Source: Orientallactaga sibirica | Lineage: Eukaryota; Chordata; Mammalia; Rodentia; Dipodidae | DNA: 64,000 bases | Assembly (NCBI GenBank): GCA_036365145.1 | Contig: JAEOAD010000982.1 | Location: 5,482,001 to 5,546,000 of the forward strand | Direction of reading: 5' to 3' | The notes under the pieces: generated by a model | Database searches by the model: none | What the model was told of the DNA's origin: nothing | What the model saw: only the letters and a program-made list of their open reading frames with translations | Part shown: piece by piece, positions 12,517 through 23,270 of the stretch | How positions within the stretch are numbered: position 1 is the first letter of the stretch | Layout: each line of letters begins with the position of its first letter | Position numbers and translations under genes: made by a program

Positions 12517-12800
12517 AAATTGCCCATGTCAGCCTCATACAAGGACAGTCCTTTATATTCTCTACTGCATGATGGAAAATAGACACTGTTGGTTGCCTTC
12601 CATACTGCCAGAGTTTTCTTCCAGTCTACCCTCCTTGCAGCTGCAGACTGATGTTTCTTGAGCTGATAACTGGTTTTGTTGGATCAGTACTCAATGTCCC
12701 TCAAAGGTTCTTCTTTGTCTTCAGTAGAATCCAAGCATTTTGCCACAGCATGAAATTGCACCTGGCCAACCTCCCACTGCTTAATGGAGCAAAAATCTAA
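12517..12800 (+). mobile_element. L2 LINE fragment (right part)
   Basis: Continues the L2 3' core, for example 'agtagaatccaagcatttt' and 'gcacctggccaacctccca', which line up with the L2 segment before its terminal region. Confidence 0.5.
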
Positions 12801-13789
12801 GTAGAATCCATCACCAAATTTGCACCAAGGTGATACCTCCCATGAGTTGCTCCCCTCTAGTGATGAAACTAAGAGGCAACCCTAACATGGACTCCTTTAT
12901 CCATACACTTCCGCCTAAGGACTTTGGTGTCTTGGATAAATCTACTCAAGAATTTACCATGAGTTAAGATGTATCTATCCAACTTTCTCCCTCACTTCAC
13001 GTCAGATTTCACTGTGATAAGAAAAAAAGTGCTGTGTATCTCATGATCCTTCCCTATTTTTTGTCTTATAAGCAAATAACTGGTAGCTTAATGCATCACT
13101 TGTTTAAGAGAGTCTTCTTATGCCTTCTCTAAAATGTCATTTGATGTATTTGGAGTTTGTTAACTGACATAATACATATAAAGATGTTACTGCTGGGTCT
13201 CACATGAGGAAGTGGCTCCCACTGTGGGATCTCTCTATAGCTGAATGCCTATGGCTATAGAGTGAGCTACCTGCTGCTACCCAGACTTTATGTATTCATT
13301 GTGCATTCCATCTAAGTAAATCAACAGGTTTTGTCTTTTAATTTTTGAACCAAGAGGGAAGGACAGGTCAAAGAATCACGAGAAACATTGTACTGAATCT
13401 ATTAGAAAAATCACAAGTGATCAGTGTTTCTATGTAGACTTTCCACATTAGCTTGAAAATGACTCACAGTTGCCCCTTAGTGATGACAATATTGCATTCT
13501 ATCATGACTCTAAGGCCTTCAGAAAAAAATCAAGGCTGATGTTTGTTTTTATCTTTTAAATTACATTGACTAGTAGTCATTACAAAGGAAAAATTGGCAT
13601 TTGTTAGCATCATAGTAAATCATAAACATCTATAATATAGCTGTGGCTACCATGGTGACAAATGCATAGATAATAAAAAAACACAAGTGAATCATATTGC
13701 TTTTGATGACCTTTCAGAAGGAATATCCAAAAAGATACTTGAATTGCCAGAACACAAATATAACTGTTGTGCATATACATATACAGTAC
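12801..13789. other. No recognised feature
   Basis: AT-rich, no repeat named by eye and no credible exon. Confidence 0.45.
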
Positions 13790-13995
13790 CTAATTCTTTG
13801 TAACTGTTTCTCTCTTCTCACTCATGCAACAATATTCCCATATGATTCATCCTAGTTTTTGCATATGTGAATAGTTTCTCTTTCTAGTGCTGAATATTAA
13901 CTTATTATAAAGGTATAGCAATTTGTTTTCATATCTACTGACTCATTAGAGGGCATATGAGTTGCTTTCATCTTTTGGTTATAATAAATAAAACT
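13790..13995 (-). mobile_element. Old L1 (L1M-type) 3' fragment, antisense
   Basis: 'tgctttcatcttttggttat' and 'aataaataaaactgt' correspond to the antisense of the L1 ORF2 end about an element counted in small islands of similarity. Strongly diverged. Confidence 0.45.
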
Positions 13996-14056
13996 GTTTG
14001 GGGAAAAGGTTGTAGATCAATGGTAAAGTGCTTTTCTACAAAAAAAAAATTGTTTT

Positions 14057-14290
14057 GGGGTGGGAGAGATGGCTTAGTGGTTAAGGTGTTTGCCTGCAAA
14101 GCCAAAGGATCCTGGTTCGATTCTCCAGGAATAAGCCAGATGCACAAGGGGGTGCATGCATCTGGAGTTCGTTTGCAGTGGCTAGAGGCCCTGGCATGCC
14201 CATTCTCTCCCTCTCTCTTTTCTCTTTCTCTCTCTCTCTCTCTGCCTCTTTCTCTCTCTCAAATGTGTGTGTGTATATATATATATAAAA
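14057..14290 (+). mobile_element. B2-like SINE
   Basis: Contains an A-box-like 'tggcttagtgg' and a B-box-like 'ggttcgattc', so it keeps the internal RNA polymerase III promoter layout. It ends in CT, GT and TA runs. A 142-codon frame crossing it is an artefact. Confidence 0.93.
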
Positions 14291-14299
14291 TCAGTTTTA

Positions 14300-14803
14300 A
14301 AAAAGAAATAAAAGTTGAGTATTTTAGGGAAGATGTGTTTTCATTTCTTTCTCTTTTTTTTTTACAGTGCTATGAAATGAACTGAGGGTCTCACATGACT
14401 ACTAGCACTCTACCAAGGATCTACATCCCATAGCTCATGGTTTCATTTCTCTATGGTAAATATAGAAGATGATATTGCTACAACTTATGACATGCCTACA
14501 TTTAACATTCTATGCAGCTTCCAATCTGTTCATCACTGTGTGGATTTTGTATTTATTTCACTCATTGCTTTCCTATATTGGAAGGTAGCACACACCAATA
14601 CAGCTTGCCCAACACACTGGCTCAAGTGCATTGAACAAGTAAATTATTCCTCTTAAATTTGTTTCCTAGATTTAAAAATGAAGCAAATGGTGGTTCTTTT
14701 CAAGTTTCATGAGAGCTGCATGTTGATATTACTGGTCTACACACAGCAAATACTCAAGAAAGATCATTTATCACCTACAACAGCATGAGAAAAAGGCATA
14801 TTT
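14300..14803. other. No recognised feature
   Basis: AT-rich spacer without recognised repeat or gene. Confidence 0.45.
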
Positions 14804-14925
14804 AGCCAGACATCAAAGCATATACCCACAATCCCAGCCCTTAAAAGGGGAAGGCAGAAGGATGACAACTTCAAAGCCAATCTGGGCTAAAAAGAATATA
14901 TAGTTGAAAAAAAGAATATATAGTT
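14804..14925 (+). mobile_element. Short diverged B1-like SINE with duplicated tail
   Basis: Reads 'gccagacatcaaagcat', then 'acaatcccagcccttaaaa', to an A-rich end where 'aaaagaatatatagtt' occurs twice in tandem. Confidence 0.55.
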
Positions 14926-14994
14926 TTTTAAGCTCAGTATATATTTAGTCAAGAATTCTGGACAATAAACCTTTTGAAAAGACGAATGACTTTA

Positions 14995-15358
14995 GGGGCT
15001 GGAGACATAGTTCTGTCAGTAAAGCCCTTTCTGTGCAAGCATGAGGACCTAAATTTGGATCACTAGAACCAAGTAAATGCTAGATATGATGGCACATGCC
15101 TAAAACTGCTGTTCTCTGGAGGCAGAGACAAGTGAATCCTCAGGGCCAGCTGGCTAGCTAGACCAAAGACAGATCATGTCTCAGTAAACAATGTGGTGAG
15201 TGATTCAGGAAGATTCCTGCCATTAGTTTCTGCCTGCTCTGCACACATACACACATATACATAAGCACTTGCACACACATGTGTGTGCCCATACACATAC
15301 AGACACCCATACATACATGCATACATACATGCATACATACCACACACATATACAAAAA
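14995..15358 (+). mobile_element. B4-like SINE
   Basis: ID-like head ('ggggctggagacatagttc'), then a B1-like middle, then a CA/TG-rich 3' end with CATA repeats. This is the composite layout of rodent B4. Confidence 0.85.
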
Positions 15359-15404
15359 TGGGACAAAAGAATATTGACAAAATAATTTTTAAAGTAAGTA
15401 ACTC

Positions 15405-15590
15405 TTTATTTATTTAAGAAGGAAGCAGATACAGAGAGAAAGGGTGCCCCAGAGCCTCTAGTCACTGCAAATGAACTCCAAATGCATGAGCCACCTTGGG
15501 CATCTGGGTTACATGTATACTAGGGAATTGAACCTGGGTCCTTGGGATTCACAGGCAAGTACCTTAACCATTGAGCAATCTCTCCAGCCC
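15405..15590 (-). mobile_element. B2-like SINE, antisense
   Basis: TTTATTTATTTAAG tail through 'gagcaatctctccagccc'. The flanks share an 'aaagtaagtaactct'-like target-site duplication. Confidence 0.92.
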
Positions 15591-15704
15591 AAAAGTATGT
15601 AATTCTAGACAATACTGAAATCATGACAGTAAGGACAGAATTTAAAATTTAAAAATGTCACTCTTATTTTTGTCTTAAGAATTTCTAATAAAATATTATG
15701 TTCA

Positions 15705-15797
15705 AAGGTTTTTTGGGGGAGGAGGGTGTTCAAGGTAGCTTACTCTTGCCCAGGCTGACCTGGAATTCACTATGTAGTCTCAGGGCAGCCTTGAACA
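15705..15797 (-). mobile_element. Truncated B1 SINE, antisense
   Basis: Contains 'tgacctggaattcactatg' and 'tagtctcagggcagccttg', then stops where the next SINE begins. Confidence 0.8.
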
Positions 15798-15798
15798 C

Positions 15799-15934
15799 AG
15801 AGGCTGGAAAGATAAGTCAGTAGTTAGAAGTGCTTGCTTGCAAAGCCTGCTAGCCCAGGTTCAATTCCCAGTAAACCATCTAAAACCTCACAGGCATCCA
15901 TTTGCAGCAGCAACAGAGTCTGCGCTCGCTCTCG

Positions 15935-15979
<45 letters not shown>

Positions 15980-16025
15980 CATGCATATGCACACACACAA
16001 AATAAATAAATAAATAAATATTTTT
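15799..16025 (+). mobile_element. B2-like SINE with GT-expanded tail
   Basis: Head 'ggctggaaagataagtcag', body with 'ccatttgcagcagcaacag', then the CT tract replaced by a GT run and an AAAT tail. Confidence 0.88.
15938..15978 (+). repeat. (GT)n microsatellite
   Basis: About 18 uninterrupted GT units ending in a short GC alternation. Capable in principle of forming Z-DNA. Confidence 0.97.
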
Positions 16026-16803
16026 AAGGAGTTTTTGAAGCTCCCTTTGTTAGGTAGCTTGTTAGATATTGCCAAGATTGAAGGTCATTGCGGAGAAGTT
16101 CCTTCATAATCAGCAGTTCATAAATCCCAGAATGGAATCTGTACGCCTCTAATTGTTAGCCGGTCCTAGAGGTCCTACTACCTACCACCTCTAACAAATA
16201 TATATATATAAAGACAGAGTTTGGAGGAGGAGAAAGATTTATTCAAGTCCAGTCTTGGGAAAACAGGGTAAAGACTGTCATCTCAAGAAAGGTATTCCTT
16301 GTTTTCTAGAAGATCTCATAGGGGAGATTATGGGGTAATGGGTAGACTATGCCAAACTTGGCAGTTTTTAGTCCTTGGTCACATTCTGTATTGCAGAGGC
16401 TGGTTCTCTCTCTTCCTTAAAATATCATGTGCCATGATAGCTACAATTAGCCCAGAGACCATGAAGGTAAGCAGATCTTTGTTGAGGCCCATCAAGGGAA
16501 AGCTATTTCCTTTTGATAAAACATGACTTCTCTTTTTTATAAATTCAGTTTTATTCTCTCTTTCTTAAATTCCTTTTAGTCTCCTCTGTTATGATTACTG
16601 ATCAAATAATAGGATATGACAATTCACCTCCAGCCCTGAGGTTTGAAGACATGACATATTTACTGCCTGAAAGATCATAAGACTGGTACCTAGATAATGG
16701 TCTTGGTAAATAACAAAGATATATCATTATCCTACCCATAAAAGTCAATACAAATGGATTTGTTAATCATCTGGATAGGAAAATAATCCTCAGGAAAACT
16801 GTC
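16026..16803. other. Unclassified, possibly an unnamed LTR or retroelement
   Basis: Non-SINE sequence with a short TA run at 16200 and phrases such as 'gagaaagatttattcaagtc', of a sort seen at antisense LTR ends. No family could be named. Confidence 0.3.
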
Positions 16804-16935
16804 TATGGTGGTTTGAATATGGGAAATGATTCCAAAGTGTTTGAATACTTTATTCACAGCCTTTCCGTATAATAAACTTTGCTTCCTCTCTACCAACTAC
16901 TTTTCCTTGTGCCAGAAAGTAATATGAAAACTGCT
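16804..16935 (+). mobile_element. Internally deleted MaLR-like LTR fragment
   Basis: Starts 'tggtggtttgaatatggga' and jumps to a 3' end resembling 'ttccttgtgccagaaagtaa', as in related LTRs in this window. Confidence 0.5.
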
Positions 16936-16959
16936 GGAGGGAAAAGTATCAACAACCCT

Positions 16960-17554
16960 ACACAGCTGTAGACCCTCTGTACTTCATCAACCGACCTGAA
17001 AGGCAAAATGCAATATGCACTGGTGTAATAGGAGGAGGAGAGCTATGGGAGTAATCAATTGCTCTCTGCTTGGATTTGAAGCTCCAACAGGAGGGAAATC
17101 ATGCCTGATACTGAAAATCTGGTCAAAATTTTGTGGCTCTGTCAAACTACCTTGTTCTCATAGATCCGAATATCTTGTATCTTTGAACATAGAAGTTTCT
17201 TTTTGCAAAGGATAGAGGGGAATACAGAGATGCATGACGGCAAAGTTACCAATAATAAGCAACTAGCTTGTGCTTTGACCTAAACATGACATCTAAGTCA
17301 CTCAGGGAACCTCACGGAAGAGTTGGGGGAAGAAAGTAAACAGGAAGATAGGAAATGAGACTACTGAATGCTGTCTTGCTACACTCATTGACTCACAGTA
17401 GATGATTTTTCCTGTACGTAAATGGGCCTGTCATCATAGATGACTAAGGGGTTCCTGAGATCCCATACATCCCAGAGTAAAGGAAACTGATGATTGCTTC
17501 TTAGAGAAGGGATCTCTCTCTCTCTCTCTATTCCTAAAGAATTTAATATCTTAG

Positions 17555-17605
<51 letters not shown>

Positions 17606-17650
17606 AACATAACATATTATATATAATAAATGATTTATTCTCTTAGAAAC
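16960..17650 (+). mobile_element. L1 3' end, left part
   Basis: Matches the copy at 35100-36145 in the same order ('agatgcatgacggcaaagtt', 'cactcagggaacctcacgg', 'gagatcccatacatccca'), so both come from one L1 3'-end family. It is broken by the SINE at 17651-17825. Confidence 0.75.
17557..17599. repeat. (AT)n microsatellite
   Basis: About 21 AT units within the L1 3' end. Confidence 0.97.
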
Positions 17651-17825
17651 ATATATATTTTAGAGAGAGAGAGATTGAGAGAGAGAAAGAATGGTTTACC
17701 AGAACCTCCAGCCTCTGCAAATTGAACTCCAGACACATCTGGCTTACATGGGACCTGGGGAATTGAACCTGGGTCCTTTGACTTTGCAGGCAAGTGCCTT
17801 AACTGCTTAAGCCATCTCTCCAGCC
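17651..17825 (-). mobile_element. B2-like SINE, antisense
   Basis: Inserted into the L1 3' end. Reads from GAGA-rich tract through 'gcttaagccatctctccag'. Confidence 0.9.
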
Positions 17826-18175
17826 TGTAGAAGAGAATTCTTTAATGGGATAGCCACTGGGGCAGTGCACATTATCCAGTGAATAACTCCCTACCCATGA
17901 TTATGCAAGTGACCCTAATTAAAATTAGTAGGTCAAAAAATTAACAAGGCATGAAAGTAACTGGGGATCTAATGGCAAGAAGATGGGTTTCAGTGGGAAG
18001 GGAAGGGAAGGGAAGGGAAGGGAAGGGAAGGGAAGGGAAGGGAAGGGAAGGGAAGGGAAGGGAAGGGAAGGGAAGGGAAGGGAAGGAAAGAGGAGAATTG
18101 GGAGAATGGGATCAAAATGCATATGTATACATGTATGAAAGTGTAAACATAAATTAAAAGGAACAATTTAAACAT
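17826..18175 (+). mobile_element. L1 3' end, right part
   Basis: Continues the L1 with 'ccatgattatgcaagtgacc' and ends at 'gggatcaaaatgcatatgta' plus an A-rich terminus, the usual rodent L1 ending. Confidence 0.75.
17995..18086 (+). repeat. (GGGAA)n pentanucleotide repeat
   Basis: About 18 near-perfect units of GGGAA inside the L1 3' end. The matching position in the copy near 35900 has only a short G-rich run, so the array expanded in this copy. Confidence 0.97.
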
Positions 18176-18183
18176 ATGATAGC

Positions 18184-18503
18184 TGTGGCAGTTACCTTTG
18201 TATTGCTGGACAAAAACTTGACCAGAAGCAACTTACTGGAGGAAAGGGTTTATTTCCAGTTTACAGATTCCAGAGGAAGTTTCATCATCCACAGCAGAGA
18301 GAAAAGCCAAAAACAGTAAGCGTGAACAGCCAGAGCTCAAACTGGCTCTCCACATACCTAGTAGGACTGAACTCAAGATCTGCCCCCAGTGACACACCTC
18401 TTCCAGCCAGACTGTGCCTACTGAAGACTTAAGTAGGAAGCTTGATCTTAATCAAAAATATCTCAGTCTGTGGGAAGCATACATTTACATTCAAACTATC
18501 ACA
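18184..18503 (-). mobile_element. Solo LTR, MaLR-like, antisense
   Basis: 320-bp unit whose minus strand begins TGTGATAGTTTGAATG and ends GGTAACTGCCACA. Its polyadenylation region reads AATAAACCC on that strand. No internal viral sequence adjoins it. Confidence 0.75.
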
Positions 18504-19189
18504 GTTGCCAAACATTTGAATCAGTTCAGCTTAAATAGACTTTACATAGGAGGGACAAAGGGTTATGATAGATTTAACCAAAGATGAAAACAGCTTGATG
18601 AAAGAAAAGTGCAGGAATAATCTTGTCTTAAGATGCTAATTCGACACATTTTCATTTCTGCCCCGGCTCTTTCTCCTCAAACTCTATTCTCTTGGGTAGA
18701 GAGAGACAGGTGAAATATACCATCCTGTAACTCAGTTTCACTTGAGTATCAGGCTGTCACTGCCAGCTACCTGACTGTGGGCTCTCAGATCTTTGGTAGT
18801 TTCATCTGGCATAAACCCATTGCTCTATTTAAGCCTCTTCCAGCTGGAATATGCTCGGGAGAAGGTCATTGCCAGGCACTTTTAGGGTATCGGTTGGGAA
18901 GAACCTAAAAAGAGACTTCTCAGGCTGTTGCCACCTTCTCCTGTACAGTACAAGCTTAGATCTGCAGCCCATCTCAGGGTTTAGCAACCTGAGTGTCTCA
19001 AATAAGTAGAGGGCTGGGAAAGTGTTCAGTGTGCAGAGAAGACTAAACATCGAACGTTCTTGTTTGCTATTTAATTTTTAAATACATGTAGAATTTATTC
19101 AGATTGCATTCAGCCATCTCTGAAATAATATATATGAGATCTAATGTGTGTCTTTTGTTCCATTTGCTTTGTTTCTTCCTTTTTGTTTG
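18504..19189. other. No recognised feature
   Basis: No repeat recognised by eye. Confidence 0.4.
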
Positions 19190-19360
19190 TGGCAGCTCGA
19201 TTAAAATGTAATTTGCATTATCATGCAGCTTACCCAAGTAAAATGTACAATGTAATTGTTGTGAGTACATGCACAGACTTGGGCTGCAATTGTGGTGATC
19301 AATTTTAAAGCATGTGATCACTTCCAAAAGAAACCTCTGCATTCTGCCTAGTCCCATTCA
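19190..19360 (-). mobile_element. Old L1M 3' UTR fragment, antisense
   Basis: The order 'tacccaagtaaaatgtacaa', 'gtgagtacatgcacagact', 'aattgtggtgatcaattt' follows the reversed 3' UTR of old mammalian L1. Confidence 0.45.
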
Positions 19361-19757
19361 CAAATATTAGATCTGTAGATAAATGGTCAAAGCAAATTTG
19401 GCAAATCTTTCAAAAGTTACTATATAGCTCTTCCTGTTCAAGGTATTCTCTCTTCTCCCTTTCTACTGCTCACATTGACAAAACAGTGTCTCATCTCTGG
19501 TGTGAAATCTTAGGGAAAGCAAAATACTGACATCAAGAAAATTTACATTACAATGTTAAAATTCAAAAATTTAACTGATTGGAAAAAGGGTCAGCATTTT
19601 CAAGACAGAATCACCTTCTATTGGCCCAACTCAGTTCTCTCACACACAACCCCAGCCTTTCCCTGTAATAAACCTTGTTTATCCAAATAGGAACCTGTCA
19701 AGTGAGTCATCATTTACACAGTCTTTGAAAATATTGCATAACAAAGGTGCACATCTT
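19361..19757. other. No recognised feature
   Basis: No repeat recognised by eye. Confidence 0.4.
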
Positions 19758-19781
19758 TTTTAGTATTTTATTTATTTATTT

Positions 19782-19838
<57 letters not shown>

Positions 19839-19987
19839 GGTGCATCAGGGCCTCCAGCCACTGCAAATGAACTCCAGATGCATCTGCCCCCTTGTGAATC
19901 TCACTTTACATGGATACTAGGGAATCAGACATGGGTTCTTTGGATGTGCAGGCAAGCACCTTAACCATTAAACCATTTCTCTAGCCC
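19758..19987 (-). mobile_element. B2-like SINE, antisense
   Basis: TTTATTTATTTGAGAGAGAG start and 'accatttctctagccc' end. The flanking 'ggtgcacat' repeats at 19747 and 19992 mark the target site. Confidence 0.93.
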
Positions 19988-20258
19988 AGAGGGTGCACAT
20001 TTTGATTACTGAGTTTAATTGGTACCCTTTTAAATTTTGTGCCTTAAGCAAGTAACTTTATCTCTTCCCAGCCCTAATACTGTTTTCATTTTAACCTCTT
20101 TCATTTTGCCCTTTTTCTTATGAATTAGCAAAAAATATTTGATGCATAGGGAGGTTGGTTAAAGGAAAGTGAGAAAATTAAATGATCCACAGTCTGGGCC
20201 ATGATCCCAGTAGTAACTCAGTACTGAAACTGTGTGACTAAGAAACACACAGACTTTC
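19988..20258. other. No recognised feature
   Basis: Short AT-rich spacer. Confidence 0.4.
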
Positions 20259-20539
20259 GGGCTGGAGAGATGGCTTAGCGGCTAAGGCGCCTGCCTGCTA
20301 AGCCTAGGAATGCTGGTTCCAATGTCCAGCGGTTCCAATGTCCAGGTCCCACATTTAGCCAGATGCAAAGTGACGCAAGGGCGCAATGCCACACTTGACC
20401 ACAAGGGGGCACACACATCTGGATTTTGTTCACAGCAGCTGAGACACTGCTGGCGCGCCCATCTCTGTCTCCCTCTCCCTCTCTATCTCTCTCTGTCTCT
20501 CTCTCCAAATAAATAAAAAATAAAAGTTTTTTTAAAAAA
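20259..20539 (+). mobile_element. B2-like SINE, long subtype with 15-bp internal duplication
   Basis: Flanked by an 18-bp duplication with one mismatch (20241-20258 and 20540-20557). 'ggttccaatgtccag' is present twice (20315-20329 and 20331-20345). The body has 'gtgacgcaagggcgcaatg' and 'gaccacaagggggcacaca', defining the longer subtype. Confidence 0.95.
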
Positions 20540-20744
20540 AGAAACACAGAGACTTTCTATGACCACGAAGCTCAACCAGGACATGGCGAGTCATGCTGTG
20601 CTATGTATTTTTTCCTGATCTTGAGATTAATATACATAGAGAGGTAGTACAATTTCCTGATGCAAGCTTATTTATTAATTAAGAGTATGAAGGAGTATAA
20701 AAAGCAGAGTCATCTAGGAAAAGTTAACCTGGGACTTTTTTGGT

Positions 20745-20945
20745 GTTAATGTGTTCATGTGTGTGGGGGCATGCACATGCTATGGGACATGTATAGAGCT
20801 CAGACATCCTCAAGCATCAGTCCTCATGTTCCACCTTGTTTGTGGCACAGTGTCTCGTTCACTACTGCACTCACCAGGCTAGCTGTTCCATTGGATTACA
20901 GATGCTCACATTACTATGTTTGGCCTTATGTGGGATCTAGAGATT
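20745..20945 (-). mobile_element. B4-like SINE, antisense, left part
   Basis: GT/CA-rich start, 'gtgtctcgttcactactgc', then 'ttggattacagatgctcac'. The element is interrupted by the LTR at 20946-21290 and resumes after it. Confidence 0.7.
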
Positions 20946-21290
20946 TGTTGCAGTCAGGTTCACATTGCTGGCAGAAATCACCCGACCAAGAGCAGCTTTG
21001 GGGGGGAAAAAGGTTCATTTTGGTATACAGACTCAAGGGAAAGCTCCATGATGGCAGGGGGAAATGATGGCATGAGAAGAGGGTGGACATTACCCCCTGG
21101 CCAAATCAGGTGGACAACAGGAACAGAAGAGTGTGCCAAACGCTGGCATGTGGAAACTGGCTATAATACCCATAAGCTCACCACCAATACACAGCCTCCA
21201 GGAGGCTTTAATTTCCAGTTGTCATCAGCTGGGGAGACTAGCATTCAGAATACCTAAGTTGATGGGGGACACCTGAATCAAACCACCACA
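20946..21290 (-). mobile_element. Solo LTR, MaLR-like, nested in a B4
   Basis: 345-bp unit; the minus strand begins TGTGGTGGTTTGATTCAGG and ends in CTGCAACA. It is flanked by 'agatt' and 'agatc', a likely 5-bp duplication with one change, which fits ERVL-class insertion. The surrounding sequence rejoins into one B4. Confidence 0.85.
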
Positions 21291-21350
21291 AGATCCAAAC
21301 TCAAGTATTTTTGCAATTGCATAGCAAGCACTTTATCTTCTCAGCCCAAT
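21291..21350 (-). mobile_element. B4-like SINE, antisense, right part
   Basis: 'agatccaaactcaagtattt' then 'gcaagcactttatcttctca' completes the reversed B4 head. Confidence 0.65.
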
Positions 21351-21434
21351 GCAGGAAAAATGTAAAGAATAGAACCTATAGGTACTCAAGAAAAATAGCA
21401 AATGTTAAATAACTCAAAAAAGCTGTTAGTTGTT

Positions 21435-21620
21435 GCTAAAGTTTGTTTCTTGAATGCTCCCCAAAGGCCCATGTGTCACATGCAGTTGGGATCTTCAGGG
21501 GGGTTATTGACAGTCAGTGAAGTATTTAAGAAGTGGGCTCTGGTGGGAGCAAGTTAGGTTACTGAGGGGTGTGTCCTTGAATGGATTTTGGAACACTGAG
21601 TTCATAAGAACACTGTGTTT
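21435..21620 (+). mobile_element. MaLR/MST-like LTR, left part
   Basis: Follows the layout of mammalian LTRs with 'cccaaaggcccatgtgtc', then a GGTGGGAGCAAGTTAGG-type segment. Split by a SINE. Confidence 0.6.
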
Positions 21621-21936
21621 TATTTATTTATTTACTGTGTTTTATTTATTTATTTATTTATTTGTTTGTTTGTTTGTTTATTTATTTATTTTTGGAGAGA
21701 GACAGAGAGAGAGAGAGAGAGAGGGAGAGGGAGAGGGAGACAGCTAGAGATGGGCGCACCAGCAGTCTCTCAGCTGCTGTGAACAAAATCCAGATGTGTG
21801 CGCCCCCTTGTGGTCAAGTGCAGCATTGCGCCCTTGCGTCACTTTGCATCTGGCTAAATGTGGGACTGGGAGATTGGAACCGGGTTCTTAGGCTTAGCAG
21901 GCAGGCGCCTTAACCGCTAAGCCATCTCTCCAGCCC
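21621..21936 (-). mobile_element. B2-like SINE, antisense, long subtype
   Basis: Inserted into the LTR, flanked by 'agaacactgtgttt' and 'agaacactgtgttc'. Starts with a TTTA/TTTG run and a GA tract, ending 'gccatctctccagccc'. Confidence 0.93.
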
Positions 21937-22165
21937 AGAACACTGTGTTCTTTCGCTCTGTATTCTGCCCACCATGAAGTGAAGAGTTTTTTCTCTACCA
22001 CATGTTCCCATCATGACATTTCTGCCTCACTACAGGCCCAAAGCAACAGGGTCAACTGTCCATGGACAGAGTCTTCTGAACTCATGAACCAAAATAAACC
22101 TTTCCTCCTTTAAAGTTAATTACCTGGGGAAATTTTGTTACAATGATAGAAATTTGATTACAACA
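21937..22165 (+). mobile_element. MaLR/MST-like LTR, right part
   Basis: Contains 'cactacaggcccaaagcaa' and the polyadenylation stretch 'ccaaaataaacctttcct', ending near 'agaaatttgattacaaca'. Confidence 0.65.
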
Positions 22166-22512
22166 TTTTGTGGAATCTGAGAATATTGAACACAGAGAAG
22201 CATGGAATAAAATGGGAGTGAGGATAGCTAAGATGTTACTCAAAGGATACAAAAGTTCATTTGAATGGAGGAATAAATTCTAAGGATCTATTATGTAACT
22301 GTGATTATATTAACAACAATGTGTTATATTCTTAAAAGTAGGCAAGAGTAGATTTTGTATTCTTATCTTAAAAAATCAAAAGTATTCACATAAATAATAT
22401 GCTAATTAGTGTGACTAAGCCACACCAGAAATATACACACATTTCAAAACATACATACATTATAAACATTTATCAAAATATAGACAATTTTATTTGCAAA
22501 GTGACTAAGAAA
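22166..22512 (+). mobile_element. Old L1M 3' UTR fragment
   Basis: Ordered matches to an old L1 3' UTR: 'gatgttactcaaaggatac', 'aaggatctattatgtaact', 'atgctaattagtgtgacta', 'acacacatttcaaaacata'. The ending agrees with the sense strand of this family. Confidence 0.6.
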
Positions 22513-22852
22513 CTATTAGTTATGTATTACTCATTCTAATGAACTCTCTTTATGTAATAACTAACCCACTATATTCTCCCCACCAACTAGTAGTTATTTC
22601 AACCTGATAGGTTTGGTGAAGAAACCCCATAGGGTAGAGGGAATAAATCTTCCAAACAGTCATATTTCAAGAGTTTCCGTTAGATCAACACAGCTACTAT
22701 CTACAGAGCTTTTAGAGATGGGGAAGGGACACATCAAAATGTGAGTTTATGCTCAGAGTATAGCAATAATGACAGTTATTCTTAGCAAACGTAAATGATA
22801 CTGAATCTCCTACCTTCGTTACTCAGGACACCAGGTGGTTAAAAAAAAGTCT
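22513..22852. other. No recognised feature
   Basis: AT-rich spacer. Confidence 0.4.
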
Positions 22853-23050
22853 AGGGCCAAGAAAATTGCTCAGTGAAGGTACATGCTTACAAAGCCTTTT
22901 GGCCCAGGTTTGATTTCCTAGTACCCACATATAGCCAAATGCACGCTGTGGTACATGTATCTGGATTTCATTTGCAGTGACAGACCCTGAAGGGACCATA
23001 CTCACTCTCTTTCTCAATCTCTCTCTCAAATAAATAAATAAATATTGTTT
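22853..23050 (+). mobile_element. Diverged B2-like SINE
   Basis: Head 'agggccaagaaaattgctc', body 'ctggatttcatttgcagtg', then CT runs and an AAAT tail. More diverged than most copies here. Confidence 0.85.
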
Positions 23051-23054
23051 TTAA

Positions 23055-23270
23055 GTCTGGGAAAATAGTTCAGTCAATGAAGTGTTGTATGAGGACCTAA
23101 ATTCAATTGCCAGGCCCATGTTTAAATTCTGGGAATGGCAGCAGGTGCCTGTAATCCCAGAGCTTGGAAAATAGAGACAAGCAGATCCTTGGTGCTCAAT
23201 GGCCAACCAGGTTAGCCTACTTGGAGTTCCAGGCCAATTAGAGATCCTATCTGAAAAAAAAAATGTGGAT
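23055..23270 (+). mobile_element. B4-like SINE, left part
   Basis: ID-like head 'gggaaaatagttcagtcaa', B1-like middle 'gtgcctgtaatcccagagc'. Interrupted by an LTR and continued at 23617. Confidence 0.75.

Noticed and set aside
14057..14130. tRNA gene-like A and B boxes
   Set aside because: The boxes belong to a SINE head; no cloverleaf tRNA with intact arms is present here or in other SINE heads.
13957..14385. 142-codon open frame
   Set aside because: It crosses a SINE head, CT tract and TA run; the SL-rich stretch is translated microsatellite.
17995..18086. Regular array, considered as CRISPR-like or satellite
   Set aside because: A plain pentanucleotide microsatellite with no spacers; the host is a mammal.
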